From: Streptomyces sp. NRRL F-5122
GTDB taxonomy: Bacteria; Actinomycetota; Actinomycetes; Streptomycetales; Streptomycetaceae
Direction of reading: 5' to 3'
NCBI RefSeq assembly: GCF_001507435.1
Contig: NZ_LMWH01000236.1
Coordinates: 1 to 64,000 of the forward strand
DNA: 64,000 bases
The notes beneath the pieces were generated by a model, which was not told the DNA's origin, ran no database searches, and saw only the letters and a list, made by a program, of their open reading frames with translations. Positions 27,715 to 37,358 of this stretch are shown in pieces; within the stretch, counting starts at the first letter, position 1; each line of letters begins with the position of its first letter. Both the position numbers and the translations under genes were made by a program.

Positions 27715-29194
27715 GCCCCTGCACCCGGATCCCTCGGTGGCTCCGCCGCCCCAAGAGCGGGCGCCGCGCCAAGCCAACGGCGTTCCCTTACCTGGCGGTG
27801 CTGCCTCGAGCACACGGGTGCTCGGTACAGCGGCACCGCAGATCACTGTCGACTACCGGGTGGCGCGGGAGATTGCGTCTCAGGTCGCCAAGCAGCGCGA
27901 GGAACTGCTCAAGACCAAGCCCGGCATGGACCGGGCCGGCGAGGAGCAGCGCTGCCTGAACTGGATCGCCGAGGCTGTCGCGCTGTGGTCCGATGCCCAG
28001 GCGATGTCGCCGCAGGAAGATGAGGCGCTGCGACGCGCCGTGTACGACTTGCTGTTCCGGGCCGGCCGGTTGCAGCCGTATCTGGACGACGAGCGGGTCG
28101 AGGACATCATCATCCAGGGCCCGCACGAGGTGTGGCTGGACTACGGCGACGGCCAGCGGCGCAGGGTCGGTCCGGTCGCGGATTCCGAAGAGGAACTGCT
28201 GGAGTTGTTGCGGGAGTTGGCCCGAGGATCTGGGCGCAGCGAGCGCACCATCTCCACCGCGAACCCGACCCTTGCGCTGTCCTTGCAGGACGGCTCCCGT
28301 CTTCAGGCCATCACCGGGCTCGGCCCGATGACGTATGCGGTGATCCGCCGGCACCGGGTATCCCACTCCGATCTCGACGACCTGGTACGGCTGGGCACCG
28401 TCGACCCGATCCTGCGCGAGTTCCTCGGGGCGTGCGTGCGAGCCGAGAAGAACATCATGATCGCGGGGAAGCAGAAGGCCGGGAAGACCACGCTGATGCG
28501 GGCGCTGTTAAAGGAGTTCGACCCGGAGTGCCGCTTCGCCACCATCCAGACCGAGGATGAGCTCTTCGCCCACAACAACGGCTACCACAAGCAGGTCGTA
28601 TCCCTGGTGGGGCGCGAGTCCAACGGGGAGAAGGACGTCACCGGACGTGGCGCCGGTGAGGTCACACTCCTGGATCTGATGCATCCGGCGCTGCGGATGT
28701 CGCTGGAGCGGATCGTGGTCGGCGAGGTCCGCGGCCCCGAAGTCGTCGCCATGATGCAGGCGTTGACGAACGGCTCGGGCGGCAATCTGTGCACCATCCA
28801 CGCCCGTCGCCCGGACATCGTCTTCGACCGGATCGCCGAGTTGTACGCACTCGCCCAAGAGAACCTGTCCGAGCAGCTCGCCTACCGGCAGACCGCCAAC
28901 GGCCTGGATTTCGTGGTGTTCGTCGACATGACGGACGAGACCCAGATCGGCGGCCGCCGCCACCGCTACGTCTCCCACGTCCTGGAACTGACCGGGATCG
29001 GAGAGAACGGCCGTCCCGCCACGAACTCGGTCTTCACCCCCGGAGCTGAGTGGGGGGAACTACGGGCAGTGCCGCGGATGGATCCTGCCTGCATCGACGA
29101 CCTGCGCCGCGTCGGCTTCGACTCGGCCCTGCTGCAACAGCATTACGGGGCCTGGCAGGCGCCGCTGCCGCTGAAAGTGGGGGTGAGCCGATGA
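27704..29194 (+). CDS. tadA: TadA/CpaF-type secretion ATPase
   Basis: 496 residues. A GspE/CpaF core: N-terminal helical region (RAVYDLLFRAGRLQPYLDDE, RVEDIIIQGPHEVWLDYGDG), Walker A GKQKAGKTTL near residue 255, the Asp box and Walker B region RIVVGEVRGPEVVAMMQALT, and a His box GNLCTIHARRPDIVF. It powers pilin assembly and possibly retraction from the cytoplasmic face, docking on TadB/TadC. The start lies 11 bases inside tadZ. Confidence 0.9.
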   Translation: MHARPLHPDPSVAPPPQERAPRQANGVPLPGGAASSTRVLGTAAPQITVDYRVAREIASQVAKQREELLKTKPGMDRAGEEQRCLNWIAEAVALWSDAQAMSPQEDEALRRAVYDLLFRAGRLQPYLDDERVEDIIIQGPHEVWLDYGDGQRRRVGPVADSEEELLELLRELARGSGRSERTISTANPTLALSLQDGSRLQAITGLGPMTYAVIRRHRVSHSDLDDLVRLGTVDPILREFLGACVRAEKNIMIAGKQKAGKTTLMRALLKEFDPECRFATIQTEDELFAHNNGYHKQVVSLVGRESNGEKDVTGRGAGEVTLLDLMHPALRMSLERIVVGEVRGPEVVAMMQALTNGSGGNLCTIHARRPDIVFDRIAELYALAQENLSEQLAYRQTANGLDFVVFVDMTDETQIGGRRHRYVSHVLELTGIGENGRPATNSVFTPGAEWGELRAVPRMDPACIDDLRRVGFDSALLQQHYGAWQAPLPLKVGVSR

Positions 29195-30144
29195 TTGTGC
29201 TGTTCGGGCTGCTCAGCGGCATGGTCGTCGTCGGCGGGCTGATCGGCATTGTGGCAGGTGTCGTGGGCACCACGGCGCCCCGCCGGGCCCCGTTGCGCCA
29301 GCGCTGGCAAACAGCCCTGCGCGGCGGGAAGCACCCAAGCCAGGACGTCCGGACCCGACGGTGGACCCTCGTGGTCGCAGCCGCAGTCGTCTTCGTGGGC
29401 GTGTGGCTGGTCTCGGGAAACTTCGTCGGCGGGGCACTTCTGGGTGCGGCCGTCATCGGTGTGCCCTGGCTGGTCACTCCTTCGCAGATGGCGCAGGAAC
29501 GCATCGGTCAGCTGGAGGCCCTCAGCGAGTGGACTCAACGGTTGGCCGGCTTGCTGCGACTGGGCATGGGCCTGGAACAGGCGATGATCACCAGCCGTCA
29601 GGGGGCACCGGACAAACTCGCCCCGCAGATCATCAACCTGTCCGACCGGCTGCGTCTGGCGTGGCGGCCGGAGGGAGCGCTCCGTGCGTTCGCCGATGAA
29701 CTGGACGATGTCACCTCGGACAAGGTCTCCGCCGCGCTGATCCTGTCGGTCAACGACCGCGGGCCGGGCCTGGCCCAGGCGTTGGAGGACCTGTCGGGCA
29801 CCGTCCGCGAGGAGGTCGCCAAGAAGCGGGCCATCGAGGCGGACCGGGCGAAGCCGCGCACCACTGTGCGGTGGATGACGATCATCACCGTGGGTGTCGT
29901 GGTGGCCGGGTTCTTCGTGCCGTCCTATACAAGGCCGTACTCGACGCTGCTGGGTCAGCTCGTGCTCGCCTTCCTGACGGCCGGGTTCGTCGGCGTGCTT
30001 GCTCTGATGCGGCAGTTCGGCTCCTTCCGTCGCATCCCGCGCTTTCTGGTCACGGATCCTGCCAGCACCGTCCGGCTGCCCACGCCTGCGCCGGAGCCGG
30101 ACCTGCCGATCACCGCCCGAGAGCCGGAGGGAGTCACCACGTGA
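29191..30144 (+). CDS. tadB: TadB-type inner membrane platform protein
   Basis: 317 residues from the ATG at 29191, overlapping the tadA stop (ATGA). Membrane segments occur at the N-terminus (MIVLFGLLSGMVVVGGLIGI), near residue 65, and two at the C-terminus. Between them is a T2SSF domain with LSEWTQRLAGLLRLGMGLEQ, ALILSVNDRGPGLAQALEDL and AKKRAIEADRAKPRTTVRWM. TadB and TadC form the membrane platform through which the ATPase works. Confidence 0.87.
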   Translation: MIVLFGLLSGMVVVGGLIGIVAGVVGTTAPRRAPLRQRWQTALRGGKHPSQDVRTRRWTLVVAAAVVFVGVWLVSGNFVGGALLGAAVIGVPWLVTPSQMAQERIGQLEALSEWTQRLAGLLRLGMGLEQAMITSRQGAPDKLAPQIINLSDRLRLAWRPEGALRAFADELDDVTSDKVSAALILSVNDRGPGLAQALEDLSGTVREEVAKKRAIEADRAKPRTTVRWMTIITVGVVVAGFFVPSYTRPYSTLLGQLVLAFLTAGFVGVLALMRQFGSFRRIPRFLVTDPASTVRLPTPAPEPDLPITAREPEGVTT

Positions 30145-31025
30145 ACTTGATACCTGTCGTTGTGTCCGGCGCCACGATCGGCGCAGGCCTCGCACTGCTG
30201 ATTCGCGAACTCCTTCAACCGCAGCCCGCGTTGGGCCCGGCCCTCAAACGCAGCGCACCCGCTTCCTTGACGATGCCCGAACCGGCCTTGGGCCGAGAGG
30301 AGGTGTGGGGCCGGTGGCTGCTTGACCGCCTCGAGCGTCTTCCGGGCGTCCGGATCCCCACCACCAATCTGGCCCTGCTCGGGCAGGGGCCTGGCGAGTT
30401 CATGCTCAAGAAGACCGCTCTCGCCGCGCTGGGGCTGCTCTGCCCGGTCATCGCAACGATCCCGTGGATCATCGCCGGCGTCAGCCTGCCCTTCTACGTG
30501 CCCACCGGCGTCGGGCTTCTCGTCGCGGGTCTGCTGTTCATCACGCCCGATCTCGCTGTGCGGGACCAGGCCAAGCGGGCACGGGAGGAGTTCGCACACG
30601 CCCTGTCTGCCTACCTCGACCTGGTCGCGCTCAAGCGGGCCGCCGACGCCGGTCCCGCCGAGGCACTGGAGAAAGCCGCCGAGGTCGGCGAGGGCTGGCC
30701 CTTCCTCTATCTGCAAAGTGCCCTGCGGCGCGCCCGGCTGGAGAAGATCCCGCCGTATCAGGCCCTCGCGGAACTGTCCGCCGAGTACGACCTTCCCGTC
30801 CTGGACGATGTCGCCGACATCATGCGCGGGTCAGCGACCGACGGCGCCGCCGTCTACAAGGCGCTGCGGGCCCGCACCGCGGCGCTGAACGCAGAACTGC
30901 TGGCCGATCAGGCCGCGGAGGCGAACGCGGCCAGCGAAAAGATGACCGCCCCGGGGGCCCTCATGGCGATCTTGGTGATGCTGCTGATGGCCTTCCCCGC
31001 CGTGATCCGCATGCTGACCGTCTGA
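30141..31025 (+). CDS. tadC: TadC-type inner membrane platform protein
   Basis: 294 residues from a GTG at 30141 that overlaps the tadB stop (GTGA). It has an N-terminal helix (LIPVVVSGATIGAGLALLIR), a pair of helices around residues 90-130 (TALAALGLLCPVIATIPWII), the T2SSF-type domain (AHALSAYLDLVALKRAADAG, ALRARTAALNAELLADQAAE) and a C-terminal helix. It pairs with TadB. Confidence 0.87.
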   Translation: MNLIPVVVSGATIGAGLALLIRELLQPQPALGPALKRSAPASLTMPEPALGREEVWGRWLLDRLERLPGVRIPTTNLALLGQGPGEFMLKKTALAALGLLCPVIATIPWIIAGVSLPFYVPTGVGLLVAGLLFITPDLAVRDQAKRAREEFAHALSAYLDLVALKRAADAGPAEALEKAAEVGEGWPFLYLQSALRRARLEKIPPYQALAELSAEYDLPVLDDVADIMRGSATDGAAVYKALRARTAALNAELLADQAAEANAASEKMTAPGALMAILVMLLMAFPAVIRMLTV

Positions 31026-31064
31026 AAACACCGACTCGTTCAACTTTCCAGAGAGGCATGGAAC

Positions 31065-31292
31065 ATGAAGCACACCGCAGCCCGCACCTGGGCGCACGCG
31101 AATCGTGCCCTCCTGCGGATCACCACCAGAGTTCAGGAGGGCCTTGAAGAGGCCGCTCGCCGGCCGGACCGCGGTGACATCTCCACCACGACCGTCATCA
31201 TCTGGGTGGCCGCCGTCACCGGTGCCGTCCTGATCGCGGGAACCATCGCCGTCGTGATCTCCAAGTACAACGGCAAGCTCAACGGCCTGTGA
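31065..31292 (+). CDS. Tad-type pilin-like small protein
   Basis: 75 residues. A basic N-terminal part is followed by DRGDISTTTVIIWVAAVTGA and a single hydrophobic helix to about residue 67, then a short polar tail. The charged-then-hydrophobic switch after GDIST resembles the processing region of actinobacterial Flp/Tad pilins. Position between tadC and the TadE genes supports pilin. No prepilin peptidase gene is present in the window. A purine-rich AGAGAGG lies upstream. Confidence 0.7.
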   Translation: MKHTAARTWAHANRALLRITTRVQEGLEEAARRPDRGDISTTTVIIWVAAVTGAVLIAGTIAVVISKYNGKLNGL

Positions 31293-31720
31293 TGAATCGT
31301 CCCGAGCGGCTGAACACCTGGTGGCAGGGTTACAGATGGCGGGACGACCGCGGGGACACCTCCATCCAGATGGCGATCGTCTTCCCGTTCGTACTACTCG
31401 CCACGGTGGCCGTCATCCAGGCCTCCATGTGGTACTACGCCCGGCAGATCGCCCTGACCGCTGCCCGCGAAGGCCTCACGGCGGCCCGCGCCTACCAGTC
31501 GAGTCCTGCCGCTGGTGCGTCCCAGGCACGTAACGTGCTGGAGCGCACCGCGGGCGACAGCCTGCGCGGCTACAGCGTCTCCGTCAGCAGTAACGGGCAG
31601 CAAGTGCGGGTCCAGGTATCCGGCACGGCGCTGTCGATGATCCCCGGCGTGCCGGGGCTGCAGGTCAGCCAGACGGCATCCGGCCCCCAAGAGCGCTGGG
31701 TGAATCCGGGGAGTGAATGA
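31292..31720 (+). CDS. TadE-like pseudopilin (first copy)
   Basis: 142 residues from the ATG at 31292; a GTG at 31289 is possible. The TadE signature is a short basic lead and a helix: RDDRGDTSIQMAIVFPFVLL, ATVAVIQASMWYYARQIALT. An Ala-rich extracytoplasmic domain follows (AAREGLTAARAYQSSPAAGA). TadE proteins are minor pilins needed for Flp pilus formation. One-base overlap with the pilin gene. Confidence 0.8.
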   Translation: MNRPERLNTWWQGYRWRDDRGDTSIQMAIVFPFVLLATVAVIQASMWYYARQIALTAAREGLTAARAYQSSPAAGASQARNVLERTAGDSLRGYSVSVSSNGQQVRVQVSGTALSMIPGVPGLQVSQTASGPQERWVNPGSE

Positions 31721-32174
31721 CGTGCGCGACACGGCCGGTTGGGTTCACAGGCTTCGTAGCGATGAGGGCAGTGCCGCGATCGAGGCGGCCATCATCCTCC
31801 CGGCGCTGATCATGTTCTTGTGCATGGCGATCGCCGGGGGCAGGATCGTCACCTCCGGCGCGAAGATCGACTCTGCGGCCGAGGACGCAGCGCGGGAAGC
31901 ATCCATCCACCGCACGGCGGCGGCCGCCCAGAGTGCCGCCCGGTCGGCGGCGGCCGACTCCCTGAGCGACCAGGGCATCACGTGCGCGTCGGCCAACGTC
32001 GACATCGACACCGGTGGTCTCAGTGTGCCGGTGGGGCAGGTCGGCACGGTCACCGTCACTGTGACATGCACGGTCAATCTGTCCGACCTCCTCCTTCCAG
32101 GCGTTCCGGGCGCGAAGACCCTCACCTCGACGGCGACCTCGGTAGTGGATCAGTACAGGCAGCGGGGTGAGTGA
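31713..32174 (+). CDS. TadE-like pseudopilin (second copy)
   Basis: 153 residues from the GTG at 31713; a GTG at 31722 is possible. It shows the same layout: RSDEGSAAIEAAIILPALIM, then a helix FLCMAIAGGRIVTSGAKIDS, and an Ala/Ser-rich exported part with one Cys pair (ITCASANVD and VTVTCTVNLSD). Overlaps the first TadE gene by eight bases. Confidence 0.8.
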   Translation: MNDVRDTAGWVHRLRSDEGSAAIEAAIILPALIMFLCMAIAGGRIVTSGAKIDSAAEDAAREASIHRTAAAAQSAARSAAADSLSDQGITCASANVDIDTGGLSVPVGQVGTVTVTVTCTVNLSDLLLPGVPGAKTLTSTATSVVDQYRQRGE

Positions 32175-32623
32175 TGATCTTGCATCGGATCCTGCGGACA
32201 CGGTGCGACGATCGGGGCGGCGTCACCGTGTTCGTCGCCGTGTGTGTGTTCGCGTTGATCGGCATCATCGGCCTCGCCGTGGACGGCGGGAGCAAGATGC
32301 GCGCCATCGAACGCGCCGACTACGTCGCCGGCGAGGCCGCCCGGGCCGGCGGACAAGCCATCAACCCCGCCGACGCCATCACCGGCACCGCAATCGTCGT
32401 CGATCCGCAAGCGGCGGCCGCTGCCGCGCACGCGTACCTGAGCTCCGCCGGCGCCACCGGCACAGTCAGCGTGTCCGGGGACGGCAGAACCCTGACCGTC
32501 ACGGTCACCGGCTCGTACGACACGAAGTTCCTGCCCGTGCTCGGGATCAGTGCGCTGCCGGTGACCGGCCATGGCAAGGCCACCCTCCTGCACGGTGTCC
32601 CCGCCCCAGAAGGAACTTCCTGA
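32174..32623 (+). CDS. TadG-like pilus assembly protein
   Basis: 149 residues; a GTG at 32171 also fits. RTRCDDRGGVTVFVAVCVFA, LIGIIGLAVDGGSKMRAIER is the N-terminal Flp/TadG-type transmembrane segment followed by the ADYVAGEAARAGGQ helix. The rest is a short beta-rich exported domain. This is the short actinobacterial form, without a von Willebrand domain. One-base overlaps with both neighbours. Confidence 0.75.
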   Translation: MILHRILRTRCDDRGGVTVFVAVCVFALIGIIGLAVDGGSKMRAIERADYVAGEAARAGGQAINPADAITGTAIVVDPQAAAAAAHAYLSSAGATGTVSVSGDGRTLTVTVTGSYDTKFLPVLGISALPVTGHGKATLLHGVPAPEGTS

Positions 32624-35600
32624 TGCACACCACCACCCACTCCCCCGCCGCAGCGGCCCACCGCCCGTTGGCACGGATCCTCAAGGCCGCCCTGAGCCTG
32701 GCCATCCTCGCCGTCGCAGTCGCCGGGCTGCCGATCCTTCTCGGCTGGGCCACCCCGATCCTCTGGGCTGCCACCCACGACGACCTCACCCACCTGCTGG
32801 ACCGGCAGGACACAGGTGGAGCGTTCTTGCTGCTGCTCGTCGCGGTGGGTTGGATAGGATGGGCGCAGTTCACCATCTGCGCCATACGCGAACTGATCGC
32901 ACAACTGCGAGGCCGGACCTGGCACGCCCCTCGGGGCATGGGCACCTCGCAACGCGCCGCGGCCCTGCTGATCGGCAGCATCCTGGTGCTACTGCCCACA
33001 AGCTCAGCCCTGGCCTCCGACGCGCAGGCCGCACCTGCCACCACAGCGGCCCGCACGCCCGGCCAAACGGCCCCCGCCTCACAGCCAGCCCCTGACGCCG
33101 ACCAGACTTTTCCCGCGAACACAGCGGCCCCGCGTACGTACACCGTGCGTGAGACCCGGCCGGCGGACAACCTGTGGGCCATCGCTGAGCGGGAGTTGGG
33201 GGACGGCGAGCGGTGGCGGGAGATCGCCGACCTGAACGAGGGCCTGACCATGGTCAACGGCACGGTCTTCCGCGCCAACAGCTTTCTGCAGCCCGGCTGG
33301 CGGCTTCAGATGCCCGACACGACCGCAGCCGAAGCAGGAATCCGCACACAGCTGGGTCCTGGCACGCACGCTGCCGACGAAACGGGTGAGCACGTCGTCA
33401 CGGTCCACTCCGGCGACTACCTGTCGAAGATCGCGGAGAAAGAGCTTGGCGACGGCGACGCCTGGCCGAAGCTGTTCGAGGCCAGCCGTGACAAGCCACA
33501 GCCGGACGGCCTTCCCAAGATCACCGACCCGGACATGATCTTCGCGGGACAGCAGGTCACCGTGCCCGAGGCGCCATCAGTCAAGCCACCCCAAGGCCCC
33601 GACCAGGGCGACGAGTCCGATGGCCTGGGGACCACTCCCCCCGGCCCCCAGAGTCCCGACGGCAAGCACAAGGCGGGCAACGGCACGAGAGAAACACAGG
33701 CACCCGTGCCCCACCAGACAACGGCGCCGGCACCAGAAACGTCAACTCCCAGCGCACCATCCAATGACCCTGCCAAGCAGCCCGGGCAGGATCCATCCTC
33801 CCCGTCCGCGGCAGCGTCCCCGACACCTGAACCCAGCACCACCGCCGCCCCGTCTGCCTCCTCTCCCTCAGTGTCGGAGCCGGCATCGTCCGGCTCTACG
33901 CCCCCCTCCCCCGCCAATCCAGTGCTTAAGACCCCGGCAACGACCCCGGCCAACGGCAGCCCGCTGAACTTGCGCATCGTGCTCGGTGCCGGCGCGCTGC
34001 TGGCAGCCGCCATCACCGGCGCCCTCGCCCTGCGCAGGACGCTGCAGCGCCGCCGCCGCCAGCCCGGCGAGAAGATCGCCATCGCATCGGAAACCTCCGC
34101 AGCCGAAGCCCAGCTGGCGGCGGCCGCCGAGCCCGGCGGCGCTGCCCGCCTCGACGTGGCGCTGCGGACCTTGGCCCACCACGTGGCCCAACACAAGGAC
34201 AACGCCGTCCTGCCGCCCCTACGAGCCGCCCGAGTCGGCACCCACACGGTCGAGGTGCTTCCCGAGGACCTCGCGCAAGATCCAGTGACGCCTTTCAGCA
34301 CCGGACAGGGCGGCTGGTGGAACCTGCCCACTGACACAGCCCTCCTGACCGAGGAAGACGCCCGCGAGGTGCCGGCACCGTATCCAGGGCTGGTCACGAT
34401 CGGCAGTACCGAGACGGGCGACCTTCTCCTGCTCAACCTCGCCCAACTGCCGGCGCTGCTGCTCGACGGCAACCCGGTCCACATCACCGAGGTGTGCACC
34501 TCCCTCGCCCTGGAACTCGGGATGAGTCCGTGGGCGGCCGAAGCCGAGATCATCACCGTAGGGTTCGGCGAAGACTTGCCTCAGCTGCTGCCCACCACAC
34601 GGATCGCCCACATGCGCCAGGCCACGCACGCGCTACGCGATCTGAGCGAACGGCTGCTGGAAGCGCACCAGATGCCCGAGACCCGGCATCAGCCGTATCT
34701 GCTGCTGTGCGCGTCCTTGCTGGACGAGGACACGGCCTGGCAGTTTGCCGACGTCATCGACCGAGCTGGGGCGGTGCCCGTCACGCTGATCGCGCCAGCG
34801 AGTACGGCAGCCGCTCACTTCCCCGAGGCGGAGGTTCTCAACGCTTCCCTCAGCGAGCTCCAAACCCTCGATTACACCGGCACCGGCATCACAGTGCAGC
34901 GCCTGGAGCACGCGGCCTACCGGCAGATCACCACAGCGCTCAAGGTATCCGGGCAGCCGCCCCATCCGGCCGAAGGGCCCTGGCAGGATGTCCCGGACGA
35001 GCTCGACACCATCAAGGAACCCGAACAAGCATCACCAGCGGAGTCCATCACGCCTCCGTCCGCTGCTGCCACGGTCCCGGCGGCGCCAACGGATATCAGC
35101 AACCAGGTCTTTCCGGCTCTGCTCGCCGCCGGCGCCAATCCGTCCGTACTCCATCTCCTCTCCCCCACCACCTCGCCGACCCACCTCGACGAAGAAAGCA
35201 GTCCGGGCACCGAAGCAGCCGGGCCAGCGGATCCGACGTCCCCCGCTGACACGGACCCCAGCGGCACAACAAAAACCGCGGAGGCGGACGACCCGGCCAC
35301 CGTCGGCGCGAAACCGACGGCACCGAGAGCTGCAGAGTTCGTAGCGCGCGATCTGCGTGCCCCAGAGATCCGGGTCCTGGGGCCGGTTGAGGCAACGGGC
35401 GTGGCCACTACGGGCCACGGACCGAGGATGGCCCAGCTCGCCGCTCTTTTGTACTTCCGCCCAGGGCGTAGTGCGGACGTCCTGTGTGCAGACATGGATC
35501 CCGTCAGCCCGTGGTCAACGAGCACCCTCAACGCACGATTGCAGGGCTTGCGCAGTTCTCTGGGCAGCGATTCCTCCGGGGAACTCTATGTACCGCGTCG

Positions 35601-36108
35601 CAAGACGGGCGAGGACCCCTACCGGCTCGCTGTCGGCGTCCGATGCGACTGGAGCCGCTTCCTGCAACTCGTCGAACACGCCCTGCCGCTGGGCCCGTCC
35701 GGCTTGAACGATCTAGAGAACGCGCTGACGTTGGTGCGGGGCAAGCCGTTCGGCGGCCGGCCGCTGCCGTGGGCCGAGCCCTACCAGCAGGAAATGATCA
35801 CTCGGATCATCGACGTCGCGCACATCGTCGCCACCTACCGCATACCGCCGGGCCCCCACCACGACCTCAGCGCCGCACGCCAGGCCGTCGCAACCGGACT
35901 CGACGCAGACGAGACGGCAGAGCTGTTGTACAGGGACTGGATGCGACTCGAAGCTGCGCGCGGCAACCGCTCGGGGCTGCACACCGCCATCACCCGCGTG
36001 CAGCAGATCAACCGGGCACTGGATGTCTCACTCGAAATCGAAAGCGAGCAACTCATCAACGACCTCCTCGGCAAGCACCCGTACACGCCAGAGGCCGAGG
36101 CGCTATGA
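32623..36108 (+). CDS. Large membrane protein with LysM repeats and a C-terminal BTAD-type domain
   Basis: 1,161 residues from the ATG at 32623, overlapping the TadG-like stop (TGATG). N-terminal hydrophobic segments (about 17-42, 65-90, 108-130) precede two LysM domains at about 172-230 (YTVRETRPADNLWAIAEREL) and 257-315 (HVVTVHSGDYLSKIAEKELG). A Pro/Ser/Thr-rich stretch and one more membrane helix (448-470) follow. Then comes a long cytoplasmic part ending in an OmpR-like winged helix plus bacterial transcriptional activator domain (from about 915: EIRVLGPVEATGV, NARLQGLRSSLGSD, YRLAVGVRCDWSRFLQLVEH). The layout suggests wall sensing by LysM coupled to a regulatory domain inside. Such proteins are known at the end of Streptomyces tad operons. 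Confidence 0.85.
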   Translation: MHTTTHSPAAAAHRPLARILKAALSLAILAVAVAGLPILLGWATPILWAATHDDLTHLLDRQDTGGAFLLLLVAVGWIGWAQFTICAIRELIAQLRGRTWHAPRGMGTSQRAAALLIGSILVLLPTSSALASDAQAAPATTAARTPGQTAPASQPAPDADQTFPANTAAPRTYTVRETRPADNLWAIAERELGDGERWREIADLNEGLTMVNGTVFRANSFLQPGWRLQMPDTTAAEAGIRTQLGPGTHAADETGEHVVTVHSGDYLSKIAEKELGDGDAWPKLFEASRDKPQPDGLPKITDPDMIFAGQQVTVPEAPSVKPPQGPDQGDESDGLGTTPPGPQSPDGKHKAGNGTRETQAPVPHQTTAPAPETSTPSAPSNDPAKQPGQDPSSPSAAASPTPEPSTTAAPSASSPSVSEPASSGSTPPSPANPVLKTPATTPANGSPLNLRIVLGAGALLAAAITGALALRRTLQRRRRQPGEKIAIASETSAAEAQLAAAAEPGGAARLDVALRTLAHHVAQHKDNAVLPPLRAARVGTHTVEVLPEDLAQDPVTPFSTGQGGWWNLPTDTALLTEEDAREVPAPYPGLVTIGSTETGDLLLLNLAQLPALLLDGNPVHITEVCTSLALELGMSPWAAEAEIITVGFGEDLPQLLPTTRIAHMRQATHALRDLSERLLEAHQMPETRHQPYLLLCASLLDEDTAWQFADVIDRAGAVPVTLIAPASTAAAHFPEAEVLNASLSELQTLDYTGTGITVQRLEHAAYRQITTALKVSGQPPHPAEGPWQDVPDELDTIKEPEQASPAESITPPSAAATVPAAPTDISNQVFPALLAAGANPSVLHLLSPTTSPTHLDEESSPGTEAAGPADPTSPADTDPSGTTKTAEADDPATVGAKPTAPRAAEFVARDLRAPEIRVLGPVEATGVATTGHGPRMAQLAALLYFRPGRSADVLCADMDPVSPWSTSTLNARLQGLRSSLGSDSSGELYVPRRKTGEDPYRLAVGVRCDWSRFLQLVEHALPLGPSGLNDLENALTLVRGKPFGGRPLPWAEPYQQEMITRIIDVAHIVATYRIPPGPHHDLSAARQAVATGLDADETAELLYRDWMRLEAARGNRSGLHTAITRVQQINRALDVSLEIESEQLINDLLGKHPYTPEAEAL

Positions 36109-36294
36109 CCCAGTGTGGAGGTGGGTCACGTGGGTGCGTGGTCAAAGGAGCGGCGGCGATCGCCCACCGTCATCGACCAACTCTGTGACGGACGACGTCC
36201 CACGACCCCCTCCGAGATCAGGTCTTGAAGGCAGTCTGCTGGCCAACGAGCAGCGCGTCGATCGCCCATCCAAGACTGCATGACGAGCACTAGA

Positions 36295-37353
36295 TGTGTT
36301 GTCCCGGGACGTTGGTGACACGCGTGTTGGGTGCTTGAACAAGTGAGGGCCTTCTGGGTTCGGTGTGGATTGCGACATCTACCGCCGACCGCCAGGAGGC
36401 CCTCGTGTCCCACCGTAATGCCCCGCTGACGCCGACCGGCAGGCTGCGTCTGGCCCGGTGTGTCGTCGACGATGGCAGGCCTGTGCGGCGGGCCGCGGAA
36501 CGCTTCCAAGTCAGCCACACCACCGCCGCACGATGGGCCGGCCGCTACCGGCAGCTGGGCTGCGAGGGCATGCACGACCGCTCCAGCCGCCCGCACCACC
36601 AGCCACGCCGCACCCCGCCGGACATCGAGGCGCAGGTCGTCCGACTGCGTCGCGAACATCGGATCGGCCCCCTGCGCCTGGCCGCCCGCTGCGACATCGC
36701 CGCGTCCACCGCCCACCGCATCCTGGCCCGCCACCAGCTGCCCGTCCTGGCCGCCTGCGACCGGGCCACCGGCGAACCCGTCCGCCGCTACGAACGCGCC
36801 CGCCCCGGCGAACTGGTCCACATCGACGTCAAGAAACTCGGCCGAATCCCCGACGGCGGCGGCCACCGCACCCAGGGCCGTGCCGAAGGCCGACGCAACC
36901 GGACCGGAACCGGCTACGCCTACCTGCACACCGCCCTGGACGACCACTCCCGCCTCGCCTACACCGAAGACCTCCCCGACGAGACCGCCCCGACCTGCGC
37001 CGCCTTCCTCACCCGCGCCACCGCCTGGTTCGCCACCCAAGCCATCACCGTCGAACGCGTCCTGACCGACAACGCCTGGGCCTACACCAAGAACACCTGG
37101 CGACAGACCTGCCACCAGCTGGGCATCAGCCCCCGCTGGACCAGGCCCTGGCGACCGCAGACCAATGGCAAGGTCGAACGCTTCCACCGCACCCTGCTCG
37201 ACGAATGGGCCTACCACCGGCCCTGCACCTCAGACGCCGAACGACAGACAGCGTTCCCCGACTGGCTGGACTGGTACAACTACCACCGACCCCACACCGG
37301 AATCGACGGCCAAACACCAGCCAGCCGTGTCACCAACCTGTCCGGACAGCACA
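36295..37353. mobile_element. IS481-family insertion sequence
   Basis: Terminal inverted repeats of about 28 bp (36295-36322 and 37326-37353) share TG(T)GYTGTCC at the tip and GTTGGTGACACG inside. The element is flanked by the 6-bp direct repeat ACTAGA (36289-36294 and 37354-37359), matching the NCTAGN target known for IS481. One intact transposase gene. Confidence 0.88.
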
Positions 37354-37358
37354 ACTAG
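36408..37358 (+). CDS. IS481-family transposase
   Basis: 316 residues from the GTG at 36408. HTH domain (LTPTGRLRLARCVVDDGRPV, AAERFQVSHTTAARWAGRY) and an rve integrase core: HIDVKKLGRIPDGGG with first Asp, VLTDNAWAYTKNTWRQTC with second Asp, and TNGKVERFHRTLLDEWAY with Glu. The catalytic DDE set is complete. The last two sense bases before the stop and the TAG stop itself (37356-37358) lie in the flanking target duplication, not in the element. Confidence 0.9.
   Translation, partial: SHRNAPLTPTGRLRLARCVVDDGRPVRRAAERFQVSHTTAARWAGRYRQLGCEGMHDRSSRPHHQPRRTPPDIEAQVVRLRREHRIGPLRLAARCDIAASTAHRILARHQLPVLAACDRATGEPVRRYERARPGELVHIDVKKLGRIPDGGGHRTQGRAEGRRNRTGTGYAYLHTALDDHSRLAYTEDLPDETAPTCAAFLTRATAWFATQAITVERVLTDNAWAYTKNTWRQTCHQLGISPRWTRPWRPQTNGKVERFHRTLLDEWAYHRPCTSDAERQTAFPDWLDWYNYHRPHTGIDGQTPASRVTNLSGQHN

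Noticed and set aside
32167..32622. Upstream extension of the LysM-BTAD frame
   Set aside because: It overlaps the TadG-like gene entirely, is Arg-rich and family-less; the ATG at 32623 with TGATG overlap gives a proper membrane N-terminus.
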